Source: Caldilinea sp.
GTDB taxonomy: Bacteria; Chloroflexota; Anaerolineae; Caldilineales; Caldilineaceae
DNA length: 13,225 nt
Direction: 5' to 3'
Assembly: GCA_026389955.1 (NCBI GenBank)
Contig: JAPLGY010000503.1
Span: forward strand, 1-13,225
Position 1 is the stretch's first letter. Each line of letters starts with the position of its first letter. The position numbers and the translations under genes were made by a program. The notes under the pieces were generated by a model. The model saw only the letters and a list, made by a program, of their open reading frames with translations, ran no database searches and was not told where the DNA came from. Of the stretch, positions 1 through 7,875 are shown piece by piece.

Positions 1-407
1 CCCCAGGTGTGCCAGTGGCCGTTTTTGGCGTAGTCGCGCCCTTCGACAATGCGCCGTGCGCATGCCATCAGCAGGGTGAAGGCCAGGTCGGCGGTGGTGT
101 CGGTCAGCACACCGGGCGTGTTGGTCATGAGGACCCGGTGTTGGGTGGCGGCGGGGACGTCGAAGTTGTCGAAACCGACCGCAAAATTGGCGACAACCTT
201 GAGATGAGGGGCGGCATCGAGCAGCTCGGCGTCGATCTTGTCGGTGAGCAGGGTGAGCAACCCGTCGGCCTGGCGGGCCCAGTCCAGCAGCACCGCCCGC
301 GGCGGGGGCAGTTCTTCCTGCCAAACGGTTGCGTCTGTCTGCGCAAGGACTTTCTGGAGGCCGCGTTCGGGGAGGATGCGAGTCACGAAGACGCGTGGTT
401 TGGTCAT
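1..407 (-). CDS. D-glycerate dehydrogenase / glyoxylate-hydroxypyruvate reductase, N-terminal part
   Basis: NAD(P)-dependent D-2-hydroxyacid dehydrogenase that reduces glyoxylate or hydroxypyruvate to glycolate or D-glycerate in the cytoplasm. Only the first 135 codons are here; the gene runs off the left edge. The protein starts [16 protein letters not shown] and carries the substrate-domain block [18 protein letters not shown] followed by [19 protein letters not shown], which is characteristic of the glyoxylate reductase/GyaR branch. The nucleotide-binding GxGxxG motif and the catalytic Arg/Glu/His would lie beyond the edge, so activity cannot be judged. The ATG at 405-407 overlaps the stop of the upstream aminotransferase (ATGA) and has AAGGAG 7 bases ahead, so the two are co-translated. 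Family assignment is firm; the exact preferred substrate is not visible. Confidence 0.9.
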   Translation of the reverse strand, partial: MTKPRVFVTRILPERGLQKVLAQTDATVWQEELPPPRAVLLDWARQADGLLTLLTDKIDAELLDAAPHLKVVANFAVGFDNFDVPAATQHRVLMTNTPGVLTDTTADLAFTLLMACARRIVEGRDYAKNGHWHTW

Positions 408-1621
408 GCGGCAACTCCTTGGTGGGCGGTGTGGTCGATCCACTCCCGGAACAGGCTCAGCCCTTCCCGGATGTCAGGTGTGTCGATGCCTGAGTAGGCC
501 AGACGGATGTACTGTTGGGTCTCGCCGGGAAGGGGCCGGCCAAAATGCATGCGCGTGCAGAACGAGACGCCGGTATTTTTGAGCGCAGCGTCGGCGAAGC
601 GGGCGACGTGAGAAAAGCCCAGCCGCTTCATGACCTGGGTCACATTGGGAAACAGGTAAAAGGTCGACTCTGGCTTGTGCACGACCAACCCCTGAACCTG
701 ACGCAGGCTGTCCACCGTCACGTCGCGACGCTCTCGCAGCGTCTGAAGCGCCGCTGCGGGGGCACTTTGCTCCCCGCACAACGCTTCGATTCCAGCCCAC
801 TGGACAAAATGGGTCGTGCACGATTCGTCGTTGGTGTTGAGGCGTGTGATGGCCTCGATGACCTCCTGGGGGCCGACGGCAGCCCCAAGCCTCCAGCCAG
901 TCATCGCATATTTTTTGGAAAAGGTATAGAGAATCACGGTGCGTTCTTGCATGCCAGGCAGGCTGGCGATGCTGGTCGTCTTTCCCGAGTAGCGCACGTC
1001 AAAGTAGGCTTCGTCGGACAGCACCCATAGGTTGTGCCGGACGGCCAGCTCGGCGACCCGCTGCATCTCGGCCGCCGAGGACTCGGTGCCGAGCGGGTTC
1101 TGGCAGTTGTTGTAGATGAGCAGCCGCGTGCGCGGGGTGATCAACGCTTCCAGATAGTCCAGGTCCATCTGAAAGCCGTCTGCTGTCTCTACAAAGCGAT
1201 AGGGGAGGGGAATCCCACAGAAGTAGTCGATCTGGGATTCGTAGATCGGGTACCCTGGGTTGGGATACAGTACCTCGTCCCCTGGCTCCATGACGGCCTG
1301 GAGAAACTTGGTGACGACCGGTTTGCCTCCTGGCTGCACGGCCACATTGGCGGGTGTGTAGCCGATCCCGCGCTGGGCCCCCAGAATCTCCGCCAGCGCT
1401 TCCCGCAGCGGCAGAATGCCGGCAGCCGGCGCATAGCCGGTTTTGCCTTCGGCAATTGCCCGGCTCTGTGCCGCGACAATGTTGGCTGGCGTCGAGAGGT
1501 TGATGTCCCCCAGATGAAAGGGGTAGATTTTGTGGCCCTGCGCACGCCAGGCAGCGGCCGCCTCAGAGACCGCAAACGCAGTCTCTGTGCCCAGATTTTT
1601 CAACCGATCAGCAAGATGCAT
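404..1621 (-). CDS. PLP-dependent aminotransferase, class I/II (aspartate aminotransferase fold)
   Basis: Cytoplasmic fold-type I aminotransferase of 405 residues, the usual length for the family. The Schiff-base lysine is K236 in [14 protein letters not shown]. Other family marks are the NP of NNCQNPLG (N175), D203 and Y206 in LSDEAY, and the substrate-carboxylate arginine in the IRLAYSG block near the C-terminus. I chose the ATG at 1619-1621 because GTGGAG lies about 7 bases ahead; a GTG seven codons upstream (1640-1642) has no good ribosome binding site. The gene overlaps the downstream D-glycerate dehydrogenase by ATGA, so the pair probably shares a pathway, such as amino acid to 2-oxo acid to 2-hydroxy acid. 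Amino-donor specificity cannot be read from the sequence; alanine, aspartate, aromatic or serine-type activity are all possible. Confidence 0.9.
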   Translation of the reverse strand: MHLADRLKNLGTETAFAVSEAAAAWRAQGHKIYPFHLGDINLSTPANIVAAQSRAIAEGKTGYAPAAGILPLREALAEILGAQRGIGYTPANVAVQPGGKPVVTKFLQAVMEPGDEVLYPNPGYPIYESQIDYFCGIPLPYRFVETADGFQMDLDYLEALITPRTRLLIYNNCQNPLGTESSAAEMQRVAELAVRHNLWVLSDEAYFDVRYSGKTTSIASLPGMQERTVILYTFSKKYAMTGWRLGAAVGPQEVIEAITRLNTNDESCTTHFVQWAGIEALCGEQSAPAAALQTLRERRDVTVDSLRQVQGLVVHKPESTFYLFPNVTQVMKRLGFSHVARFADAALKNTGVSFCTRMHFGRPLPGETQQYIRLAYSGIDTPDIREGLSLFREWIDHTAHQGVAA

Positions 1622-1688
1622 AAAAAAATCTCCACGGCACACCCCAAAAAATTACAGAACAGCCAGCGGGCAGACCAAAGCGCTCCGG

Positions 1689-1721
1689 CACGGCGTCTCC
1701 TCCACGGCGTCTCCTCCACGG
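1689..1721. repeat. 14-bp tandem repeat, 2.3 copies
   Basis: The unit CACGGCGTCTCCTC occurs at 1689-1702 and 1703-1716, followed by a partial CACGG at 1717-1721. It lies in the gap between the stop of the broken ssb gene and the aminotransferase start. On the minus strand each unit reads as a GGAGGAG run followed by a GTG, resembling a ribosome binding site, but no plausible protein follows. It is probably a local slippage duplication. Confidence 0.8.
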
Positions 1722-1734
1722 CCAGACAGCTGGC

Positions 1735-2021
1735 TCAGAAGGGGATCTCTTCGTCGCTTGGGCCATGGCTGCTGGCACTGGCTTCCGCCCCATCGCTCTC
1801 CCCGCGCGTGGAGAGAAAGCGGATCGTCGAGGCCGTGACGTCGCCAGCTTGCGCCAGGCAGTCACACGAAACCAGATCGTCTTTTCCTGACGCTGCCCAT
1901 CCTGCCCTACCCAGTTGCGGGAGACTGCCATCGAAAAATTGGTCACAGGCACCCCTGTCGGCGTATAACGCATCTCTGGATCACGGCCCAGATTTCCGAT
2001 CAGCGTCAGTTGCTGGTACAT
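1735..2021 (-). pseudogene. ssb: single-strand DNA-binding protein, internally deleted and frameshifted
   Basis: SSB binds single-stranded DNA during replication and repair through an OB fold, and recruits partners through an acidic C-terminal tip. The first 60 residues are a clean SSB N-terminus, MYQQLTLIGNLGRDPEMRYT through WFRVTAWRKLA. At about 1841-1848 the homology stops. In another frame the end of an SSB appears: VTASTIRFLSTRGES, a short Ser/Ala linker, and the tip DEEIPF with stop at 1735-1737. About 35 codons of the central OB fold are missing, and the length lost is not a multiple of three. The start has AAAGGAG 8 bases ahead and a strong promoter upstream. Translation in the original frame would instead run to 1608, past the start of the aminotransferase, giving a 137-residue protein without the SSB tail. 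Either a real pseudogene or an assembly/sequencing error; a functional SSB must then be encoded elsewhere. Confidence 0.85.
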
Positions 2022-2040
2022 ACTCAGGCTCCTTTGATTC

Positions 2041-2061
2041 GAGCAAGCATCCCCCTTGCTC
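2041..2061 (-). other. small hairpin in the ssb leader
   Basis: The arms GAGCAAG (2041-2047) and CTTGCTC (2055-2061) are perfectly complementary around a 7-base loop. The hairpin lies between the ssb promoter and its ribosome binding site, within the transcribed leader. There is no U-run after it, so it is not a terminator. It could affect leader stability or translation (inference). Confidence 0.45.
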
Positions 2062-2089
2062 TGTCGAATAATAGCGATACATGACTCCC

Positions 2090-2118
2090 ATTATACACGG
2101 GGAGGGCCCGTTTGTCCT
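2090..2118 (-). promoter_or_regulatory. sigma-70-type promoter for the ssb-aminotransferase-dehydrogenase genes
   Basis: On the minus strand a perfect -10 box TATAAT (2090-2095) lies 17 bases after AGGACA (2113-2118), which matches TTGACA at four of six positions. The start point would be near 2083, leaving a leader of about 60 bases before the ssb ATG. It is back to back with the promoter of the lut operon. Confidence 0.65.
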
Positions 2119-2210
2119 ACACAAAAAGTGTGAAAGAGGCTTCTTCACGTCCGAAAACGCTGCCAAAAACCTGCCCCTGCCGCGATGTAGACCCTCAGGA
2201 AACAGGTAGT

Positions 2211-2239
2211 TGGACACAGTCTGCCGGCTGTGGGATAAT
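2211..2239 (+). promoter_or_regulatory. sigma-70-type promoter for the peptidase-lutABC operon
   Basis: TGGACA (2211-2216) and GATAAT (2234-2239) each match the consensus at five of six positions and are separated by an ideal 17 bases. Transcription would begin near 2246, about 50 bases before the M24 peptidase ATG. The spacer contains the small palindrome-like stretch CTGCCGGCTG, which might be an operator half, but no known regulator site was recognised. Confidence 0.65.
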
Positions 2240-2296
2240 TTGGGTCGGTGCCATGACTTGGGTGGCTGCGCCAGACACAGCAAGAAAAGAGAACAG

Positions 2297-3535
2297 ATGA
2301 ACCTGAACGAGATTCAAGCCTACCTGACGGCCAACCAGCTGGATGGCTGGTTGCTCTACGATTTCCGGGGGACCAACCCGGTGGCGCTGCATGTGGCTGG
2401 CCTGCAGAGCAGTGGCTCCCGACGCTGGTTTCTCTGGATCCCTGCCACAGGCACCCCCAGCTGGCTGATCCATCTGATCGAAGCCAGCACCTTCCGCCAT
2501 GTGTCTCCCGAGCTGATGGGGGGGATGAACCGCTACGCCGGGTGGCGTGAGCTGGAGGAGAAGCTGGCTGCGCTGGTGGGGGCGCAGGGCCCAGTCCGCC
2601 GCATTGCCATGGAGTACAGCCCGCGCAACGCCATTCCCTATGTCAGCTGGGTCGACGCCGGCACCAAAGAGATGGTCGAGCAAGTGACCGGAGCCGAGAT
2701 CGTCTCCAGCGCCGACCTGGTCCAGCTGGCTCAGGCAGTGCTCGACGCCGACCAGATCGCCAGCCACCGTCGTGCGGCCGCCATCTGCCTGGCCGCCAAA
2801 GAGGCGGCGTTTGCATTCCTGCGGGCCCGGCTGGCCGCCGGGGAGACCACCACAGAATATGCGGTGCAGCAGGTGATCACCCGTCATCTGGACGAACACC
2901 GGATGGAGTACGACCATGGGGCCATTGTGTCAGTCAACAGCAACGCTGCCGACCCGCATTATTCGCCCACTGCTGACCGGCATGCTCCGATCGGGCCAGG
3001 AGATATGGTGCTGATTGACCTGTGGGGGCGTGAAACCCGCAGCCCGCTCGACTGTTTTGCCGACATCACGTGGACCGCCTACTGCGGTGCCGAGGTGCCC
3101 GCATTTGCCCGCCAGATTTTTGCCCTGGTTGCCAGCGGGCGCGACGCGGCTGTCCACGCTATCCAGCGGCAGATGGCCGCCAACCAGCCCGTGTACGGCT
3201 CTGCCGTCGACGATGCCTGCCGGGCGGTGATCGACGCAGCTGGCTACGGGGCTGCTTTCTTTCATCGCACCGGCCACAGCCTGGGGGTGCGTGGCCATTT
3301 CAACGGCGTCAACATCGACAATCTAGAGACCCAGGACCGGCGCCGTCTCCTCCCACACCTTCTTTTCACGATCGAGCCGGGCATTTATCTGCCCGACGCC
3401 GATTTTGATGGGTCGGGCCGGGCACGTGGGCTCGGGATTCGCAGCGAAATCAACTGTCTGGTCACCGAAGATGGCCTGGAGGTGACCACGCTGCCGCTCC
3501 AAACCGAAATTGTCGCGTTGATGGGAGGGGGATGA
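2297..3535 (+). CDS. M24 family metallopeptidase (Xaa-Pro aminopeptidase/dipeptidase type)
   Basis: Predicted cytoplasmic dinuclear-metal peptidase of the pita-bread fold, 412 residues. The N-terminal non-catalytic domain spans about residues 1-150. The catalytic domain carries all five metal ligands: D241 (VLIDLWG), D256 (FADITWT), H327 (HRTGHSLG), E360 (FTIEPGIY) and E384 (IRSEINCLV), plus supporting histidines H323 and H334. It is therefore likely active, probably removing or splitting residues next to proline, although M24 also contains creatinase-like members. The ATG at 2297 is chosen because similarity to the family starts there; the frame is open 29 codons further up, but that part overlaps the promoter. 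The ribosome binding site is only a weak purine run. Its stop overlaps the lutA start, making it the first gene of the lactate operon, an unusual partner. Confidence 0.9.
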   Translation: MNLNEIQAYLTANQLDGWLLYDFRGTNPVALHVAGLQSSGSRRWFLWIPATGTPSWLIHLIEASTFRHVSPELMGGMNRYAGWRELEEKLAALVGAQGPVRRIAMEYSPRNAIPYVSWVDAGTKEMVEQVTGAEIVSSADLVQLAQAVLDADQIASHRRAAAICLAAKEAAFAFLRARLAAGETTTEYAVQQVITRHLDEHRMEYDHGAIVSVNSNAADPHYSPTADRHAPIGPGDMVLIDLWGRETRSPLDCFADITWTAYCGAEVPAFARQIFALVASGRDAAVHAIQRQMAANQPVYGSAVDDACRAVIDAAGYGAAFFHRTGHSLGVRGHFNGVNIDNLETQDRRRLLPHLLFTIEPGIYLPDADFDGSGRARGLGIRSEINCLVTEDGLEVTTLPLQTEIVALMGGG

Positions 3536-4392
3536 CAACACAGATGGCAGACAAGCGAACGTACAGCAGCCCCCCCCGGCGGGTGGCATTGTTTGTGACC
3601 TGCATGGTCGATATGATCTACCCGGAAGTGGGCACGGCAGCGGTCGAACTGTTGGAGCGGCATGGGGTGGAGGTGCTCTTTCCGCTGGAACAGACCTGCT
3701 GTGGGCAGCCGGCCTTCAACGCTGGCTTCTGGGAGGAGGCCCGGCCATTGGCCCGGCGTTTCGTCGATATTTTCGAGCCGCTGCTGCGCAGCAAACAGAT
3801 CGATGCCGTGGTGGCACCCAGCGGCAGCTGCACAGCCATGACCAGCCATTTTTATCGCCAGCTGCTCGCAGAGGAACCTGGTTACCTGGAAAGGGCAGCA
3901 CTGCTGGCGGCTGCTACCTTTGAATTGACCGAGTTCCTGGTCGATGTGCTGGGTGTCGAAGCGGTCGATGCCCAGTTTACCGGCCGGTTGACCTATCATG
4001 GCTGCTGCCACTTGCTGCGGGAACTGGGAATTGACCGCCAGCCGCGCACTTTGTTGCAGCAGGTCAACGGGGCAGAGTGGGTGGAATTGAACGGGGCAGA
4101 CGAGTGTTGTGGTTTTGGTGGGCTGTTTGCTGTCAAAAATTCTGGGATCAGCACTGCAATGGGAAACCGCAAGGTGCAAAATCTGGTGCGCAGCGACGCT
4201 GATGTCGTTGCACTGTGCGATGTGAGCTGCATGACCCACATCAACGGGCTGTTGAGCCGCCAGGGTGAACGCTGCCGAGCCGTGCACATCGCCCAGGTGC
4301 TGGCCAACCAGGTCGATGTCAGCCCGCGCGCGCTTCCCGAACCGCCTCCCCAGCCTTTGGAGAAACCCCGGCGCTGGCAGGATACGACGTAA
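3532..4392 (+). CDS. lutA: L-lactate oxidation complex iron-sulfur subunit LutA (CCG-domain protein)
   Basis: LutA is one of three subunits that, with LutB and LutC, oxidise L-lactate to pyruvate in the cytoplasm. It contains two cysteine-rich CCG domains like those of heterodisulfide reductase HdrB and GlpC/GlcF. The marks are C56-C57-G58 in QTCCGQPAFNAG and C192-C193-G194 in ADECCGFGGLFAVK, with further cysteines in PSGSC (C100) and HGCCH (C158, C159). The start overlaps the peptidase stop (ATGA) with a GGGAGGGGG run just ahead; a second ATG at 3544 is an alternative. At 286 residues it is about 40-50 longer than Bacillus LutA, mostly from a Pro-rich, probably disordered C-terminal tail (PEPPPQPLEKPRR). 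The tail may be lineage-specific. Confidence 0.9.
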   Translation: MTTQMADKRTYSSPPRRVALFVTCMVDMIYPEVGTAAVELLERHGVEVLFPLEQTCCGQPAFNAGFWEEARPLARRFVDIFEPLLRSKQIDAVVAPSGSCTAMTSHFYRQLLAEEPGYLERAALLAAATFELTEFLVDVLGVEAVDAQFTGRLTYHGCCHLLRELGIDRQPRTLLQQVNGAEWVELNGADECCGFGGLFAVKNSGISTAMGNRKVQNLVRSDADVVALCDVSCMTHINGLLSRQGERCRAVHIAQVLANQVDVSPRALPEPPPQPLEKPRRWQDTT

Positions 4393-4458
4393 GAAACAGT
4401 GTGTCCACGCCAGACCCGTCCGACCGCACAGCCTGCGTTGTTTTCAGGAGCACCTAGC

Positions 4459-5898
4459 ATGAGCATATCGACCATCGATCTCAGCCTTCCTTACAAAAAG
4501 CGTGTCGACGACGCGCTGCACAACAAACAGCTCAAAGTGGCGTTGGACCGGGCGACCGGGCGTATGGCAGGGCAGCGCGTGGCAGCGATGGGGGCCGTCG
4601 ACGCACCCCGGCTGCGTGCCCAGGTCCGCCAGATGAAGGAGTATGTCCTGCGCACCTGGCCTGAACTGCTCGAGCAGTTGGAGACCCAGGTGACCGCCAA
4701 TGGGGGCCACGTGCACTGGGCCAAGGAAGCGGCGGATGTGCAGCGCATTGTGGTGGAGATCGCCCGCAAGGCGAATGTACAAAAAGTGGTCAAAGCCAAA
4801 TCGATGGCGACCGAGGAGGTGCACCTCAACCAGGCCCTGCAAAGAGCGGGCCTGAAGGTGGTGGAGACCGACCTGGGCGAGTACATCATCCAGCTGGCTG
4901 GCGAGCCGCCCAGCCACATTGTCGCGCCGGTGATCCACCGGCGGGTCGAAGACATTGCAGCGATCTTTCAGCGAGAGCTGGACATGCCCCCTACGCTTGA
5001 CCCGCAGGTGATCTGCGGTGTGGCGCGCGGTGTGCTGCGCAAGGAGTTTTTGAGTGCAGAGATGGGGGTCAGCGGCTGCAACTTTGCGATTGCGGAGACC
5101 GGCACCTGCTGCATTGTCACCAACGAGGGCAACGGGCGCATGACGTCGACGTTGCCGCGCGTCTATGTGGTGGTCATGGGGCTGGAAAAATTGGTGCCGA
5201 CCGTCGAGGATGCTTTTTTGCAGTACCAGGCACTCTGCCGCAGCTCGACGGGCCAGCAGTGCAGCGTCTATCTTTCGATGACCAGCGGCCCGCGCAAGCC
5301 GGGAGACGTCGACGGGCCGGAGGAGTTTCATCTGGTCCTGCTCGACAACGGCCGCCTCGATATGTTGGCCAAAGGCTACGGGGAAGCGCTCTGCTGCATC
5401 CGCTGCGGTGCCTGTTTGAATGTCTGCCCGGTCTACCGGGAGATCGGAGGGCACGCGTACGGCAGCACCTACAGCGGCCCGATCGGCGCTGTCATCAGCC
5501 CCAATATCCATATGGAGGTGACCGACGTCGACAAACTGCCCTACGCCAGCAGCCTTTGTGGTGCCTGCCGAGATGCCTGTCCTGTCCAGATCGACCTGCC
5601 ACGCATGCTGCTGGAACTGCGCCGGGATGTGGTGGAGGCGGAGGGGACGACCCTCTTCGATCGAGCGGCCATGCAGGGGTTCAGCAAGATGATGCAGAGC
5701 CGCAGCAGCTACGAGAACGCCGGCAAACTCGGGAGTCTGGCCAGCAATGTGCTGGCCAGGTTGAGCGGCGGCAACCTGACATTTCTGCCTGGCCCACTCT
5801 CTCCCTGGACAGAAAGCCGTGACCTGCCGCCGTTGGCCCGCCACAGCTTCCGCGAACAGTGGCAGCAGCGCCGTGCAGCCCGCAAGCAGATTGTCTGA
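4459..5898 (+). CDS. lutB: L-lactate oxidation complex iron-sulfur subunit LutB
   Basis: Central electron-transfer subunit of the LutABC lactate-oxidising complex, 479 residues, typical of the family. An N-terminal LUD domain covers roughly residues 60-290, with the conserved stretch GCNFAIAETGTCCIVTNEGN. A ferredoxin-like part follows with C313-x2-C316-x2-C319-x3-C323 (CIRCGACLNVCPVY) and C367-x2-C370-x3-C374 (CGACRDACPVQIDLP), ligands for two [4Fe-4S] clusters. A basic C-terminus ends the protein. The ATG at 4459 has AGGAG 8 bases ahead, so a GTG 20 codons upstream in the same frame is unlikely. The gene follows lutA by 66 bases and precedes lutC by 51 bases. No key cysteine is missing. Confidence 0.93.
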   Translation: MSISTIDLSLPYKKRVDDALHNKQLKVALDRATGRMAGQRVAAMGAVDAPRLRAQVRQMKEYVLRTWPELLEQLETQVTANGGHVHWAKEAADVQRIVVEIARKANVQKVVKAKSMATEEVHLNQALQRAGLKVVETDLGEYIIQLAGEPPSHIVAPVIHRRVEDIAAIFQRELDMPPTLDPQVICGVARGVLRKEFLSAEMGVSGCNFAIAETGTCCIVTNEGNGRMTSTLPRVYVVVMGLEKLVPTVEDAFLQYQALCRSSTGQQCSVYLSMTSGPRKPGDVDGPEEFHLVLLDNGRLDMLAKGYGEALCCIRCGACLNVCPVYREIGGHAYGSTYSGPIGAVISPNIHMEVTDVDKLPYASSLCGACRDACPVQIDLPRMLLELRRDVVEAEGTTLFDRAAMQGFSKMMQSRSSYENAGKLGSLASNVLARLSGGNLTFLPGPLSPWTESRDLPPLARHSFREQWQQRRAARKQIV

Positions 5899-5949
5899 AC
5901 CTGGGGCCGGCTGCTGGCCTGGTGCCTGTCGAGGAGGAGTGAGAAGCCA

Positions 5950-6714
5950 ATGAGCAACGACCGCGAGGAGATCTTGGCCCGACTGCGTGCGATCCTGCGG
6001 CGCCCCGAGCTGCCTTTCCCCCCAGCTGCACCCGCTCCGCTGACAGCAGCCGAGCGGATGGTCGTGACAGAGGCCGCAGGAACGCCGCACCAGCTGGCAC
6101 TCCGTTTCGGCCAGGAGTTGGAAAAACTGTATGGCAGCTATGAGATCATGGGGTCAGCCGCCGAGGTGCGGCTGGCGCTGCTGCATCGTCTGGACAGCTG
6201 GGCCGCCGAAGAGGAGGCTGCCCGCAGAGGGCCCAAAACCGAAATGCAGGGGCAGGAGCGGATGGTGCTCGGCTGGGCACCGGACTGTCTGCCGGTGGAA
6301 GGGTTGGCCGAGGCGCTGGCCGATATTGGCTGGCAGCTGATCGCCCCGCACCGCCTCACCAGCCCAGAAGCGCTCGCCAACGTCCGCTGGATCCGCTTTG
6401 GCGTCACCGGGGTGAACGCCGCCTTGGCCGCGACTGGGTCGATGCTGATGATCGCTGGCCCTGGCCAGAGCCGTTCGGCCAGCCTGCTGCCTTTTCGCCA
6501 CATTGCCTTGATCCCGTTCAGCCGGCTCTATCCAACCCTCGAAGCCTGGCTGGCAGAACGACGTGCGGCCGGCGAACTGGAGTGGCTGTTGCGCAGCCGC
6601 GCCAACTGGAATCTGATCACCGGGCCGAGCAAATCGGCGGATATCGAAATGAACCTGACGCTGGGGGTGCATGGGCCCAGATATGTACATGCGATTTTGT
6701 TCGACGACCTCTGA
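5950..6714 (+). CDS. lutC: L-lactate oxidation complex subunit LutC (LUD domain)
   Basis: Third subunit of the cytoplasmic lactate-to-pyruvate oxidation complex, 254 residues. It is a stand-alone LUD-domain protein. The recognisable C-terminal half holds GVTGVNAALAATGSMLMIAG, then SASLLPFRHIALIPFSRL, and ends with LITGPSKSADIEMNLTLGVH and a final HAILFDD, all hallmarks of LutC/YkgG proteins. The ATG at 5950 is preceded by GAGGAGGAGTG about 10 bases ahead. It ends the operon and converges on a minus-strand gene 18 bases away; I see no clear terminator hairpin in that gap. Confidence 0.92.
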   Translation: MSNDREEILARLRAILRRPELPFPPAAPAPLTAAERMVVTEAAGTPHQLALRFGQELEKLYGSYEIMGSAAEVRLALLHRLDSWAAEEEAARRGPKTEMQGQERMVLGWAPDCLPVEGLAEALADIGWQLIAPHRLTSPEALANVRWIRFGVTGVNAALAATGSMLMIAGPGQSRSASLLPFRHIALIPFSRLYPTLEAWLAERRAAGELEWLLRSRANWNLITGPSKSADIEMNLTLGVHGPRYVHAILFDDL

Positions 6715-6732
6715 GGCTGGCGCACTTCCGGT

Positions 6733-7794
6733 TCACTGCTCGACGCGTCGGACGCCAGGGAGCGCCAGAATCCAGTCGGCGCCGTAGGCGCTGGCAGGTG
6801 TCTGGTAGCCGGCCGTGAGATGGCCGGAGAGCACGTTGCGGGCGATCTGCAGAGAGGCCAGCGCAGTGAACGTATAGCCCTCCGGCGTGCGCAGCCGCGC
6901 CTCAGCAGCGTTGCCGGCATCGTCTTCGACCCGGCCCCACAACAGGCTTTTGCCGTTGGCCCGTTCGGCGTCGGTCGCTCCGGGGGGGCCGGAGCGAATC
7001 CGATCTTGCAGCCAGTTGAAGACACCCGGCAGCTGGAGCAGCCAGCCCAAGTGGCGGCTCAGTTTCATCGACTGTACGACGGCAGGGGACAGGCTCATGT
7101 AGACTTCGATATCGGGGATGCCGGTGCTGTAGTAGGCGGTGAACACATCCCCCCACGGCACGGTGACGGTGGCCCGCGGGCCGTTGCCGAAATCGACCAG
7201 CCGTTCCTTCCAGGCTGGAGGGGTTGAAATGAGCTTGCCCTGTTTGCGCACCAGCCCGCTCTGGCCGCGACGCATCCCTTCCAGGGCTGTGAGCGTGGTG
7301 CCGCGGCTGATGCGGCCGATGCCGCGGATGGCCAGCAACAGCCGGGTGGCGGTGGGCAGCCGCTGGCTGAGATGCCTGGCCAGGCAGTCAGACGGCACCA
7401 CGTCGAAGCCGGCGCCGGGCAGCAACAGGATGCCCGCCTGACGGGCCTCGTTGTCCCGTCCAGCCAGTGCTTCGAAGACGGCTATCTCACCGGTGATGTC
7501 CAGATAGTGGACTCGGTTGCGCAGGCAGGCGTTCACCATCGGTGTGGCGGTATAGACAAAGGGGCCGGCACAGTGCAAGACGACGGTGACATCTTGGAGC
7601 AGTGCATCGAGCCCGGCCGGGTCGTCGAGCGCGGCTGCCCGGTAGGGCAGGCCATAACGAGCGGCCACTGCAGCGACCTGGGCTTCGTTGCGCCCAGCCA
7701 GGATCGGTTGCATGCCCTGTTCGGCCGCAAGTCGGGCAGTCAATTCGCCTGTGTAGCCGGTAGCCCCGTAGATCAGCAGAGAAGGTGGGCGCAT
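6733..7794 (-). CDS. saccharopine dehydrogenase-like NAD(P)-binding protein
   Basis: A 353-residue protein of the saccharopine dehydrogenase/trans-acting enoyl reductase-like group. The N-terminus has a Rossmann dinucleotide motif in LLIYGATGYTGEL (G10, G13, G16), then LAGRN, VVLHCAGPFV and the conserved HYLDITGE and GAGFDVVPSDCLA blocks. Such proteins are mostly uncharacterised oxidoreductases; relatives act in glycolipid or lysine metabolism, but nothing here shows the substrate. The ATG at 7792-7794 has AGGAG 8 bases ahead. It lies 81 bases after the dehydratase-like gene on the same strand and converges with lutC. The family call is confident; a true saccharopine dehydrogenase role in lysine metabolism is unlikely without a neighbouring lysine gene. 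Confidence 0.85.
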   Translation of the reverse strand: MRPPSLLIYGATGYTGELTARLAAEQGMQPILAGRNEAQVAAVAARYGLPYRAAALDDPAGLDALLQDVTVVLHCAGPFVYTATPMVNACLRNRVHYLDITGEIAVFEALAGRDNEARQAGILLLPGAGFDVVPSDCLARHLSQRLPTATRLLLAIRGIGRISRGTTLTALEGMRRGQSGLVRKQGKLISTPPAWKERLVDFGNGPRATVTVPWGDVFTAYYSTGIPDIEVYMSLSPAVVQSMKLSRHLGWLLQLPGVFNWLQDRIRSGPPGATDAERANGKSLLWGRVEDDAGNAAEARLRTPEGYTFTALASLQIARNVLSGHLTAGYQTPASAYGADWILALPGVRRVEQ

Positions 7795-7875
7795 AGGGGG
7801 GACTCCTGTTTGTAGACCAGATGTTTGTGCGATGTGACGTTTGTGGTCATCCTGGCGTTGTGGGCAGCGGGTCGT

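Noticed and set aside
1689..1721. Tandem repeat considered as a CRISPR-like or regulatory array
   Set aside because: Only 2.3 head-to-tail copies of 14 bases with no spacers; simple slippage explains it.
1034..2071. 345-codon plus-strand open frame opposite the aminotransferase and ssb genes
   Set aside because: No family resemblance, and it runs antisense to two recognisable genes and through the ssb promoter region.
4444..6090. 548-codon open frame on the minus strand opposite lutB
   Set aside because: It is the antisense shadow of lutB and the start of lutC in GC-rich DNA; the plus strand has complete Fe-S motifs and proper ribosome binding sites.
6715..6732. Bidirectional terminator between the convergent lutC and reductase genes
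   Set aside because: The 18-base gap contains no hairpin or T-run.
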